From Bacteroidales bacterium UBA6248 (GTDB taxonomy: Bacteria; Bacteroidota; Bacteroidia; Bacteroidales; Lentimicrobiaceae): a DNA stretch of 25,482 nt. The notes beneath the pieces are model-generated. The model saw nothing but the letters and a program-made list of their open reading frames with translations, did no database searches and was not told the origin of the DNA. Each line of letters opens with the position of its first letter. The first letter of the stretch is position 1. The DNA lies in the NCBI GenBank assembly GCA_002441345.1, contig DJVU01000015.1:30956-56437 (forward strand), in the 5' to 3' direction. The position numbers and the translations under genes are program-made. Below, piece by piece: positions 13,005 through 21,227 of this stretch.

Positions 13005-15389
13005 TTATGGTACGGGATTAAATTTTAAAATTCCATTGTCAGGAAGTATTTCCCGTAAGATCCTGTTACCATATGAAACCATTACGGATTGTCCGGGTTT
13101 ACCCAGAAGGGTAAGTTCTGTAAGCTTTCCGTCTTTCCAGCTCATTTCAGCTGTAAGGTTGCCGCGGGCTTTCAATCCCGATACACTTCCCGACGGCCAG
13201 GCTTCGGGCAGGGCGGGGAGTAAGCGGATTATTCCTTCATGACTCTGCATCAGCATCTCAGCGATTCCTGCTGCCAGTCCCATATTCCCGTCAAGCTGAA
13301 AGGGCGGATGGGCACTCAGCAGGTTGGAATAGGTGCCTCCTTTGTCCATTTGCACCGATTCTTCCTCAACGGGTGTCAGGATTTTTCGGATCAGTGCAAG
13401 GGCAGTATCGGCCTGCTGAAGCCTGGCAAAGAGGTTTATCTTCCATGCGAGTGACCATCCGGTGCCATCGTTTCCTCTGGCTCGCAGGCTTGTGAGGGCG
13501 GCTTCTGCCAGTTCGGGTGTGCCTGTAATGCTGATTTCCCGGCCCGGATAAAGGGCAAAAAGATGTGAAACGTGACGGTGCCTGCTTCCCGGGTCGTCTG
13601 TATCTTCCAGCCATTCCTGCAGCTGCCCCCAGCGTCCGATTCGAAGAGGAGCAATGCTGTCACGAATCTTGCGGAAGGATTCGGTTTCACACTCATCGAT
13701 ATTCAGTACCTGGCAGGCTTTCAGGATGTTGTTGAACAGATCGCGTACGATCTGATGATCCATGGATGCCCCTTGCGAAATACCCCCGTGCTCTGGTGAA
13801 TAGGATGGGGAGGAAACCAGACAGCCTCCCGGTCCCGGCTTCAGGTAATCCATCCAGAAAAGAGCTGCCTCCTCCATCAGCGGAAGCGCGGTTTGCTTCA
13901 AAAAGGCAGTATCTCCCGTAAACTCAAAATATTCATACATATGCCTGGTAAGCCAGGCTGCCCCTGCCGGGAAATGTCCCCAGGGTAGATCCCAGCCGGG
14001 GGCTGTGTAGCCGAATGCATTGTTCATGGTGTGCACCACCCATCCCCTGCATCCGTAGAAATGCCGGGCAGTATTCGAGCCGGGAATAACCAGCTGCTGC
14101 AGATAGTCAAACAAAGGCAGATGGCATTCTGAAAGGTTGGTGACATCTGCCGGCCAGTATGCCATTTGCAGGTTGATGTTGGTATGGTAATCGCATGCCC
14201 ATGGCGGATCCGTGCTGTTGTTCCACTTCCCCTGCAGGTGCATTGGAAGTGCTCCTTTCCGGGATGCCGATATCATCAGATAGCGTGCATACTGAAACAT
14301 CAGAACCACAATCTGAGGGTCTTCCTGCCCCCGGGCATGGGCTTCAAGCCTCCGTCCGGTCGGAATTGTATCGTACGAAGGACCATGAATATTAAGGGAA
14401 ACCCTGCTGAAAAGATGCTGATAATCTTCCTTCTGCATACGCTCCAACATTGCATAGTCTGTCCTTTTCAGGGATTCTGTCCAGGCAAGGGCTTCTTTTT
14501 CCCATTCCGGATTGCGGTACTCCGGATACTCGTTTTTGTATGCCGTATGCGCCGTGTGCTTTAAAACCAGGAATGTGGCATTCGAAACACCAATCATTCC
14601 ATCCAGATACGTTACAATGCCATCGGTTTCTGCCGAAAGCGAACTCAGAAAAGCCATTCCGTTGTCGTTTACTTGTCCGTAATACATCAGTGTCCGATCG
14701 CAGAATAAAAGACTGTCGGTGTGATGGGGAGAGGTATGTCTTATCCGGTAATTGCAGCCTCCGGGCCGGTCGTTTTCGAAGCGGTATACCATCGTCCGCA
14801 TCGGATAACAGCCAAAGACGATGCGCTGATGTGTAGTTTTTCCTTCACGGTAGCAAATGCGGATTCGGCCGTCAGCCAGGTTTAGTTCCCTCCTGTAGGA
14901 TCCCGGTTCTGCGATATGCCCGGTTTCAACATAAATATCTCCCATGGCCTGTTGCGCACCGTAATCACCAAAGCTTAGGTACGGACGGGGATGTATTTTG
15001 CCGGTGAGGTGCTCACGCATAAAAACTTCCGCCTCAGTTGTCAGTCCCTGCACCAGTAGTTTCCTGACGGTATCTAATGCACCGGGAGCATTCTCCGAAA
15101 GTCCGTTGTTATACCGTTCACCCGATCCGGGACCTCCGGCCCAGAGAGAACCCTCTGAAAATTGGATGTGCTCCTCTTCCGGAATTCCGAAAACCATAAC
15201 ACCCATGTAGCCGTTGCCTGCCGGCAAAGCCTCACGCATCCAGCTGCCTGCCGGAGCGTCGTACCACAGTGTGAGTGGTTCCTGAGCATTCACGAAATGT
15301 GTATTCGCCAGAGCTAGTACTAACAGCAAATAGAATCGCATTAGTTGCCTCTGTTGGTTCATTGATCCGATAAATGTATTGTCTTTCAT
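13005..15389 (-). CDS. Glycoside hydrolase family 95 alpha-L-fucosidase (or alpha-L-galactosidase)
   Basis: 794 residues, normal for GH95. A signal peptide ends near NAQ (about residue 36). The order is the N-terminal beta-sandwich (about 38-290) with the GH95 opening LWYDAPAGSWMREALPAGNG, a linker, the (alpha/alpha)6 barrel (about 340-710) and a C-terminal beta domain. Comparison with the known Bifidobacterium 1,2-alpha-L-fucosidase gives the catalytic set Asn404/Asn406 in HTNINLQ, general acid Glu533 in SPSYSPEHG and Asp700 in FQLDGN; all are present. The enzyme inverts configuration at terminal alpha-1,2-fucose; some GH95 members prefer L-galactose and this cannot be told apart by eye. Its ATG shares one base with the GH2 stop (TAATG at 15391-15387), so the two are translationally coupled. 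The gene ends about 150 bases before the sialidase start. Confidence 0.92.
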   Translation of the reverse strand: MKDNTFIGSMNQQRQLMRFYLLLVLALANTHFVNAQEPLTLWYDAPAGSWMREALPAGNGYMGVMVFGIPEEEHIQFSEGSLWAGGPGSGERYNNGLSENAPGALDTVRKLLVQGLTTEAEVFMREHLTGKIHPRPYLSFGDYGAQQAMGDIYVETGHIAEPGSYRRELNLADGRIRICYREGKTTHQRIVFGCYPMRTMVYRFENDRPGGCNYRIRHTSPHHTDSLLFCDRTLMYYGQVNDNGMAFLSSLSAETDGIVTYLDGMIGVSNATFLVLKHTAHTAYKNEYPEYRNPEWEKEALAWTESLKRTDYAMLERMQKEDYQHLFSRVSLNIHGPSYDTIPTGRRLEAHARGQEDPQIVVLMFQYARYLMISASRKGALPMHLQGKWNNSTDPPWACDYHTNINLQMAYWPADVTNLSECHLPLFDYLQQLVIPGSNTARHFYGCRGWVVHTMNNAFGYTAPGWDLPWGHFPAGAAWLTRHMYEYFEFTGDTAFLKQTALPLMEEAALFWMDYLKPGPGGCLVSSPSYSPEHGGISQGASMDHQIVRDLFNNILKACQVLNIDECETESFRKIRDSIAPLRIGRWGQLQEWLEDTDDPGSRHRHVSHLFALYPGREISITGTPELAEAALTSLRARGNDGTGWSLAWKINLFARLQQADTALALIRKILTPVEEESVQMDKGGTYSNLLSAHPPFQLDGNMGLAAGIAEMLMQSHEGIIRLLPALPEAWPSGSVSGLKARGNLTAEMSWKDGKLTELTLLGKPGQSVMVSYGNRILREILPDNGILKFNPVP

Positions 15390-18082
15390 TATTCCGGTTT
15401 TTCACCGAACTCTTTCTGCTGCCTTTCCACCTCTTTAAGCTTTAGCTGGTTGAGTTCACGGCGCAGACGCTCGTTTTCCAGTTTTAGGGAATCCCGGCCG
15501 GGATTGATTTCTTTTACTGACTCTGCGGGATTCTGCACTATTTGCCTGGCTTCCATTTCATCATAAAGCAGCGGATACTGCGATGGCTCCGTTTTAATTT
15601 CCAGCACGGCCGAAACCGGTGTGTGTGTGCCTTCAGGGGTTACCGATGCCCTGAGTTTTACGGGCCCGGGTCTGAGTCCAGCCCTTACAAGTACCGGAGC
15701 CGTACCCCAGCTTGCCCTGACGGGCTTTTTGCCGTTCACCAGACTTCCTTCTCCTTCGATTTCAAATTTCACGCTTGCATTATTGAGTCGTTTTATGGTT
15801 CCGTTCTCATCGGTAATGGCAGCAATTACCGTTACCAGATCCGATCCGTCGGCCCGCAGGGGAATTCCTTCATCATCCGCAAACAGAAGGAGCTGTGCAG
15901 GACGGCGTGCAGGCATCACTCTGTGGGTTGCAACGACGTTTCCGCCAATCAGCCCTTTCGCTTCCAGGAATACCTCCTCCGGCCGTCCATTCATGGAACG
16001 TTCCTTATCCGCCATAAAGTTGTATGCATCCCGGAAAACAAGCGGGGGATGAGGAAGTGATGAAGTCCGGTAATCGGGAAAGAGTTCGGTGGTTTTCCCT
16101 CCCTGGCAGAAGGTAAGCCTTACCGATTCGCAATTGGAGTACACCGTTACATCGCCGGACGAAAAGGGAGTCATCTCGTGCGCGATGAATACCATGGGAC
16201 CCGATACTTCGGCACTGCGTTGCGATCTGAACATGAAAGCCGAGGTTTTCGGCTGCCGGTAAGCATCCATAATGCCGCCATAGAAGGGGTCGGGATGGTA
16301 TCCGCGGTTGTGATCAAACACATGCCAAAGGCATCCTCCGGCGTGCTGACGACTCACCTGGTGCAGGGTGTTAAGGCTGGTATAAACGTAGGGAGGTGAT
16401 GCATAATGCACTGCCTGGACCAGCATGGCAGACTCACCCCAGCTCCTGTGTACCCGGCTGGGTGAATTGTGCGAGTTCCAGTCGTCCACGTTATCGCCCC
16501 ATTCGCGGGTAAAATAACTCTTTCCCGGATCGGTATGCTGAAGTGCGCGATCCCTGTCGCCGTTGAACGGATGAGCGTAAAGAACCGGAAAATGTTCGCT
16601 GCCGGGGGCTTCGGCATCGCAAACGGTCCAGCAGTAGGGATACGGATACTCTTTTTTTACCAGTTCACCGGCTTGCCGTGCGAAGTCCTCCGGATACCAG
16701 GTTTCGTTGAGAACGGGTTCCCACATCCAAACCGATGCATGGTTGCGGTCGCGCCGTATCATCCTGCGGATGTCGCTGAAGATGCGTTCGCCGAACACCG
16801 GGTCTTCATTCCAGAACTGCCAGCCGGGGGTATTTACGATTACCAGCAGTCCCAGCGCATCGCAGGCATCCATAAATGCGGGATCCTGAGGGTAATGAGC
16901 ATTCCGGATGGCATCAAAACCGGCATCTTTTATCTTTTTAGCATCCCGCCAGTGCAGGCTGTTTGGGAGGGCGTTGCCTATCCCGGCGAAATCCTGGTGC
17001 CGGTTTACTCCGATTACCGGATGCGGCCTGGGTTTGCCGTTCAGCCAAAAGCCATCACTGCCCCTGAATTCTATGCTGCGGATGCCGGTGCGCTGCATAA
17101 AACCGTCGACGGTCCTTCCCTTTCCATCGCTCAGGCTTACCACCAGGTGGTACAGAAAAGGCTTCTCTGGTGACCAGAGTGCCGGATTCCCGAGCTCCAG
17201 AGAAACATTGAAGTGATCTGCCCCATCAGCAGGAAGCACGACCTTTATTGTCTTTTCCACGGCCGTATTTCCGCCGGGCATTTCAAGCCGGCAGGTTACC
17301 TTCCCGCGGAAGCGGCTGCCCGACTCATTCCTGAGATGCAGCTTCAGGTTAATGCGGGCTCTGGCATCGCTGACATCATCAAACGAAATAAAGAGTCCGC
17401 CGCCGGCTTCCTCTGAGGCCAGATCGGTATCGGTGATGTAAACCCGGTTGTGGCTCACCAGCCAGCAGTCGCGGTAGATGCCGCCGAAATAGGCGAAGTC
17501 GAGCATGTCCTGCGCCTTTCCCGGCGGATAGGAGGGGTCGTCGCTGTTATCGGCTTTCACGGCCAGGAGATTGGGCCTTCCGTGAAGGATTTCTTCCGTA
17601 ATATCCACAACTACCGGCAGGAAACCACCGTAATGTTTGCGGAGCAGTGTTCCGTTCAGCCATATTTCCGATTTGCCCATGATGGCTTCAAAATGAAGAA
17701 TGAGTTTCTTTCCCTCCGTACCGGGTTCCGGCGTGAAATGCTTGCGGTACCAAACGATGCCCTGGTAGTTTACCCCTCCGCTGCCCTCTTCCGGTAGAAT
17801 ATCGGTTCCGTGCGGTAATGAAACGACCTGCCAGTTGCTGTCATCATATTCCGGAAGGTGTGCACCGGAGAAGTCGCCCTTCTGAAAACGCCATGCCGGG
17901 TTCATGGAGACAACCGTTCTGCCGCTGTTTTCAACACTGAAAAATCCGGCCGAACTGAAAACGGGCTGCCCGGTACCTTGTGCGCGAAGCTTTATCGCCG
18001 GAAGGGGAACAACGCAGAACAACAGAAAAACGATGATGAAGAAACGGCGGTGTTTACCCGCAGGATTAGCATGTGCCGGCAT
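15389..18082 (-). CDS. Glycoside hydrolase family 2 (beta-galactosidase-like) with C-terminal coiled coil
   Basis: 897 residues. A long signal peptide (about 1-35, ends LRAQG) is followed by the GH2 sugar-binding domain (about 58-212), an immunoglobulin-like domain (213-335) and the TIM barrel (about 342-620). GVNRHQDFAG (358-367) opens the barrel. Glu460 in WEPVLNE is the acid/base and Glu527 in TREWGD the nucleophile. Residues about 640-725 look like a further beta domain and about 727-832 like an invasin/Big-type Ig domain. The last 35 residues (about 862-897), DSLKLENERLRREL onward, are a charged coiled coil, unusual for GH2. Substrate is likely a beta-galactoside or beta-glucuronide/mannoside; galactoside is favoured by the fucosidase and sialidase next door. 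First gene of the GH2-GH95 unit. Confidence 0.9.
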   Translation of the reverse strand: MPAHANPAGKHRRFFIIVFLLFCVVPLPAIKLRAQGTGQPVFSSAGFFSVENSGRTVVSMNPAWRFQKGDFSGAHLPEYDDSNWQVVSLPHGTDILPEEGSGGVNYQGIVWYRKHFTPEPGTEGKKLILHFEAIMGKSEIWLNGTLLRKHYGGFLPVVVDITEEILHGRPNLLAVKADNSDDPSYPPGKAQDMLDFAYFGGIYRDCWLVSHNRVYITDTDLASEEAGGGLFISFDDVSDARARINLKLHLRNESGSRFRGKVTCRLEMPGGNTAVEKTIKVVLPADGADHFNVSLELGNPALWSPEKPFLYHLVVSLSDGKGRTVDGFMQRTGIRSIEFRGSDGFWLNGKPRPHPVIGVNRHQDFAGIGNALPNSLHWRDAKKIKDAGFDAIRNAHYPQDPAFMDACDALGLLVIVNTPGWQFWNEDPVFGERIFSDIRRMIRRDRNHASVWMWEPVLNETWYPEDFARQAGELVKKEYPYPYCWTVCDAEAPGSEHFPVLYAHPFNGDRDRALQHTDPGKSYFTREWGDNVDDWNSHNSPSRVHRSWGESAMLVQAVHYASPPYVYTSLNTLHQVSRQHAGGCLWHVFDHNRGYHPDPFYGGIMDAYRQPKTSAFMFRSQRSAEVSGPMVFIAHEMTPFSSGDVTVYSNCESVRLTFCQGGKTTELFPDYRTSSLPHPPLVFRDAYNFMADKERSMNGRPEEVFLEAKGLIGGNVVATHRVMPARRPAQLLLFADDEGIPLRADGSDLVTVIAAITDENGTIKRLNNASVKFEIEGEGSLVNGKKPVRASWGTAPVLVRAGLRPGPVKLRASVTPEGTHTPVSAVLEIKTEPSQYPLLYDEMEARQIVQNPAESVKEINPGRDSLKLENERLRRELNQLKLKEVERQQKEFGEKPE

Positions 18083-18121
18083 GATACTTGGGATTTAACG
18101 GGATGACCCCGTCAGTTTCCC

Positions 18122-18129
18122 CAAAAATA
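18122..18129 (-). promoter_or_regulatory. Possible -7 box of the GH2-GH95 unit
   Basis: TATTTTTG on the minus strand matches TAnnTTTG and lies 39 bases before the GH2 ATG. No TTTG or TTG is present at the usual upstream distance, so an activator may be required. Confidence 0.4.
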
Positions 18130-18207
18130 GCCAAAATAATCTACGACTTCACCCTTATTGCCGGCTTACTATTGCGTTTGATGAAACGGCAGAGAGATCA
18201 GATGGTT

Positions 18208-18867
18208 TCAGATATATACCGGGCTGTTGAGTGCAGCTGAATGCTTCTTGTAGTCTTCCATGCGGATTTCGCTGCGGCAGAAATCGTGTTCTGCAGCTAC
18301 CGAATTGGAGCTGACAACCACAAGACGGTTGGCGGTGTTTTGTTCCAGCAGGTTGCGGAACCATTCTATGGCATTGTGGTCGAGGTTTGAAACCGGTTCG
18401 TCGAGAAGCAGGGCAGGGGTGTCGCTCATAATGGCAAGTCCCAGTTTCACCCTCTGTTTCATTCCTGAGGAGAAGTACCTGATGGCTTTGCCTGCGCTGT
18501 CTTCAAGCTCCAGAATGCGGATAAGCTCCGGAGTGCTCATATTGCGCATCAACGGCTTAAGCCTTCGGTGAAAACAAATCATTTCGGTGAGGGTAAAATC
18601 CTCGATCAGTTCCATATAGGGCGCGGAAATGGCCATAAGGCGGAATGCCTGCTCGGGACGTACATCGCTTCCCCGCAGATTGTATGTTATGGTTCCTGAA
18701 GTAGGCATTATGGCGGATGCGATTACTTGAAGAAGCGTTGATTTCCCCGATCCGTTGGATCCAAGGATGGCAAGCGGTTGACCGGTAGTCAGTGTGGAAC
18801 TCAGACCTGAGAATATCCAGGTATGATTGTACTGTTTGCCGGCGTTATCCAGTGTTACAGTCAGCAT
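18208..18867 (-). CDS. Orphan ABC transporter ATP-binding protein
   Basis: 219 residues, a single nucleotide-binding domain. Walker A is GSNGSGKST (36-44), the signature is YFSSGMKQR (131-139), Walker B is ALLLDEP (152-158), and the D-loop is SNLD. The H-loop position, expected as SH after Walker B, reads SSN, so the switch histidine is replaced by Asn188; the Q-loop region (ISAPYMELIEDFT, 80-92) also lacks an obvious glutamine. I recall the same features in Bacteroidota homologues near lpxA, so this is probably a conserved variant and not a decayed gene. No permease is encoded in the window. The start lies 71 bases after lpxA on the same strand, suggesting co-transcription. The transported substrate is unknown; a lipid A or envelope role is only suggested by position. 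Confidence 0.85.
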   Translation of the reverse strand: MLTVTLDNAGKQYNHTWIFSGLSSTLTTGQPLAILGSNGSGKSTLLQVIASAIMPTSGTITYNLRGSDVRPEQAFRLMAISAPYMELIEDFTLTEMICFHRRLKPLMRNMSTPELIRILELEDSAGKAIRYFSSGMKQRVKLGLAIMSDTPALLLDEPVSNLDHNAIEWFRNLLEQNTANRLVVVSSNSVAAEHDFCRSEIRMEDYKKHSAALNSPVYI

Positions 18868-18938
18868 GGCATGTGGCGGTGAAAGACCGTTTCCGCTGGA
18901 TACCGGTCTCGTTCAAAAAAAATGTTAGTAAATACTTC

Positions 18939-19724
18939 TCAGGCGTTTTTCAGATAACCTTTCATAATTCCCCTGCTCGATTTCGAGATGAACGAAATAA
19001 TTTCATCCCGCTCGGAAGTTGCCGGCAGATTTGCTTCGATGTATTCGAGCGCCTGCGTTACGTTGTTGCCCTTCAGGTAGATGTAGCGGTAGATATCCTG
19101 AATTTCGTTGATTTTCTCGGCCGTAAATCCTCTGCGGCGAAGTCCGATGGAGTTGATGCCCACATACGAAAGCGGCTCACGAGCGGCTTTGGTAAACGGG
19201 GGTACGTCTTTGCGAACGAGCGATCCTCCGGAAATCATAACGTGAGAGCCGATGTTTACAAACTGATGTATTGCGCTTAGTCCGCCTATGATTGCATAGT
19301 CGTCGATGGTGATGTGACCGGCAAGAGTGGCTGCATTGGCCAGAATTACGTTGTTACCCACAACGCAGTCGTGTGCAATGTGTACATAAGCCATAAGCAG
19401 GCAGTTGTTGCCGACTACCGTTTCCCAGTTTGCTTTGGTGCCACGGTTGATGGTAACAAACTCCCGGATTACGGTATTGTCGCCTATTCTTACAATGGTT
19501 TCCTCTCCGTCGAACTTTAGATCCTGCGGCACTGCCGAGATGACGGCTCCGGGGAATATCTTGCAGTTTTTCCCAATTCTGGCCCCTTCCATAATTGTGA
19601 CATTCGACCCTATCCAGGTGCCTTCACCGATCTCAACATTTTTTTCGATGTTGACGAAAGGTTCAATCACAACATTTTTAGCGACTTTTGCCTGCGGATG
19701 AACGTAGGCTAATGGTTGATTCAT
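18939..19724 (-). CDS. lpxA: UDP-N-acetylglucosamine O-acyltransferase
   Basis: 261 residues from the ATG at 19722-19724 (MNQPLAYVHP), which matches the usual family length. A longer in-frame start at 19772 would add 16 residues and run into the lpxC-fabZ coding end, so it is rejected. The protein is a left-handed parallel beta-helix of hexapeptide repeats (about 7-190) with a C-terminal helical domain. The catalytic base is His118 in VHIAHDC (His125 in E. coli), and the segment NRGT at 93-96 and GHITIDDYAIIGG at 136-148 are typical. It transfers a 3-hydroxyacyl chain from ACP to UDP-GlcNAc, the first step of lipid A synthesis. One base separates the stop of lpxC-fabZ from this ATG, indicating tight coupling. 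Confidence 0.96.
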   Translation of the reverse strand: MNQPLAYVHPQAKVAKNVVIEPFVNIEKNVEIGEGTWIGSNVTIMEGARIGKNCKIFPGAVISAVPQDLKFDGEETIVRIGDNTVIREFVTINRGTKANWETVVGNNCLLMAYVHIAHDCVVGNNVILANAATLAGHITIDDYAIIGGLSAIHQFVNIGSHVMISGGSLVRKDVPPFTKAAREPLSYVGINSIGLRRRGFTAEKINEIQDIYRYIYLKGNNVTQALEYIEANLPATSERDEIISFISKSSRGIMKGYLKNA

Positions 19725-19725
19725 A

Positions 19726-21126
19726 TCAGGAGACGGTTTTTTTTGTGATTTGGGCCATAAGTTCGGCTTCAACTGCTACTTTATTCCCTACATAGGCTAT
19801 TCCGCGCATATGGCTGATGCCTCTGCGGAATGGTGAAAGCAGCTCGAGGTGGAAGATCAGCGTGTCGCCCGGTACTACTTTCTGACGGAAACGTACGTTA
19901 TCAATCTTCATGAAGTAGGTGATGTAATTTTCAGGATCCGGTACCGAGCTGAGTACAAATATACCCCCGGTCTGTGCCATGGCTTCGATGATCAATACGC
20001 CGGGCATTACCGGTTCGTCGGGGAAGTGACCGACGAAAAAGCCTTCATTCATGGTAACATTCTTCAGTCCGACAACATCGCTTTCGCTCATGCTCAGGAT
20101 TTTGTCAACCAGCAGGAAGGGCGGACGGTGCGGCAGTAAGCGCTTGATTTCGTTGATGTCGTAAAGAGGTGGTTTCGCCGGATCATACTTTGGCGACTGG
20201 TCCTGAGAGGTTTCTTTGCGGATATGCTGTTTGATGAGCCGGGCAAAGCTGGTATTTGCAAAATGGCCCGGACGGCTGGCAATAACGTGGCCTTTGATGC
20301 GCGTACCGATCAGACTCAGATCGCCTACAACGTCAAGAAGCTTGTGTCTGGCAGGCTCGTTGTTGAAATAAAGTTCGAGGTTGTTAATGATGCCTTCATT
20401 CAGCACTTCCACCCTTGGTTTGTTGAAGAAGGTGGCAAGCCGGTCGAGTTCTTCCTGACTGATCAGACGGTTTACAAAAACGATGGCATTGCTCAGGTCG
20501 CCGCCTTTGATAAGGTCGTTCTTAATCAGGTACTCGAGCTCATGCAGGAATACAAACGTCCGGCACGGACTTATTTCTTCCTCGAACTCATTCAGGTGAC
20601 TCATATGTGCATTCTGGGTGCCGAGTACCCGCGTTTCGTAGTCGATCATCACCGATACCTTAAATGTGTCGTCGGGAAGGATGAGCATTTCGGTTTTCTT
20701 GACGGGATCCGAGAACCGGAGTACATCGTTTACCTTAAAGTAAACCCGCTCAGCATCCTGTTCCCTGATGCCCGCTTTGCGGATGGCTTCCGTGTAAAAT
20801 TTCGAGCTGCCGTCGAGGATTGGAGTCTCCGGTGCATTAAGTTCGATCATTACGTTGTCGAGATCCATACCTGTTAGAGCCGCCAGAGCATGCTCGATGG
20901 TGCTGATACGCACGCCCTTTTGCTCGATGGTAGTGCCGCGGGAAGTGTCGGTGACAAGGTCGGCATCGGCGTCAATTACCGGCTGATCCGGCAAATCGGT
21001 ACGACGAAATTTGAATCCGTGATTCTCCGGGGCGGGTCTGAAAGTCAGGGTGACTTCCCTGCCCGTATGAAGGCCGGCTCCGGTTATGGTAACCGCCTCT
21101 TTCAGGGTTTTCTGCTTTTCTGACAT
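19726..21126 (-). CDS. lpxC-fabZ: Bifunctional UDP-3-O-acyl-GlcNAc deacetylase / 3-hydroxyacyl-ACP dehydratase
   Basis: 466 residues from the ATG at 21124-21126. A TTG nine bases upstream is in frame but sits in the -7 box. The LpxC part (about 5-300) has Zn ligands, in numbering from that TTG, His82 (TIEH), His264 and Asp268 (RHKLLDVVGD), catalytic Glu81 and His291 (RPGHF). The FabZ part (about 325-466) has LLPHRPPFLLVD and the active-site His370 and Glu384 in GHFPDEPVMPGVLIIEAMAQ. LpxC removes the acetyl group in the committed step of lipid A synthesis; FabZ dehydrates 3-hydroxyacyl-ACP, so one polypeptide works at the branch point between lipid A and fatty acids. The fusion is characteristic of Bacteroidota. 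Second gene of the lpxD, lpxC-fabZ, lpxA set. Confidence 0.96.
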   Translation of the reverse strand: MSEKQKTLKEAVTITGAGLHTGREVTLTFRPAPENHGFKFRRTDLPDQPVIDADADLVTDTSRGTTIEQKGVRISTIEHALAALTGMDLDNVMIELNAPETPILDGSSKFYTEAIRKAGIREQDAERVYFKVNDVLRFSDPVKKTEMLILPDDTFKVSVMIDYETRVLGTQNAHMSHLNEFEEEISPCRTFVFLHELEYLIKNDLIKGGDLSNAIVFVNRLISQEELDRLATFFNKPRVEVLNEGIINNLELYFNNEPARHKLLDVVGDLSLIGTRIKGHVIASRPGHFANTSFARLIKQHIRKETSQDQSPKYDPAKPPLYDINEIKRLLPHRPPFLLVDKILSMSESDVVGLKNVTMNEGFFVGHFPDEPVMPGVLIIEAMAQTGGIFVLSSVPDPENYITYFMKIDNVRFRQKVVPGDTLIFHLELLSPFRRGISHMRGIAYVGNKVAVEAELMAQITKKTVS

Positions 21127-21132
21127 GGGGCA

Positions 21133-21140
21133 CAAAGTTA
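21133..21140 (-). promoter_or_regulatory. -7 box directly in front of lpxC-fabZ
   Basis: TAACTTTG on the minus strand ends only six bases before the ATG at 21126. If used, the transcript would be leaderless or nearly so. No TTTG stands at the standard -33 distance. Confidence 0.4.
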
Positions 21141-21169
21141 GTACAAATTTGTGTTCTGCAATATTGTAT

Positions 21170-21194
21170 CAAAGTACTGTTGTGCAATACTTTG
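21170..21194 (+). repeat. Inverted repeat in the lpxD-lpxC gap
   Basis: CAAAGTA (21170-21176) and TACTTTG (21188-21194) are exact reverse complements separated by 11 bases. Each arm resembles a TA-n-TTTG core facing outwards, so the site could be an operator or a pair of degenerate -7 boxes. Confidence 0.35.
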
Positions 21195-21227
21195 TAAATT
21201 CGTAAATAATATAGAGATACCCGGATC

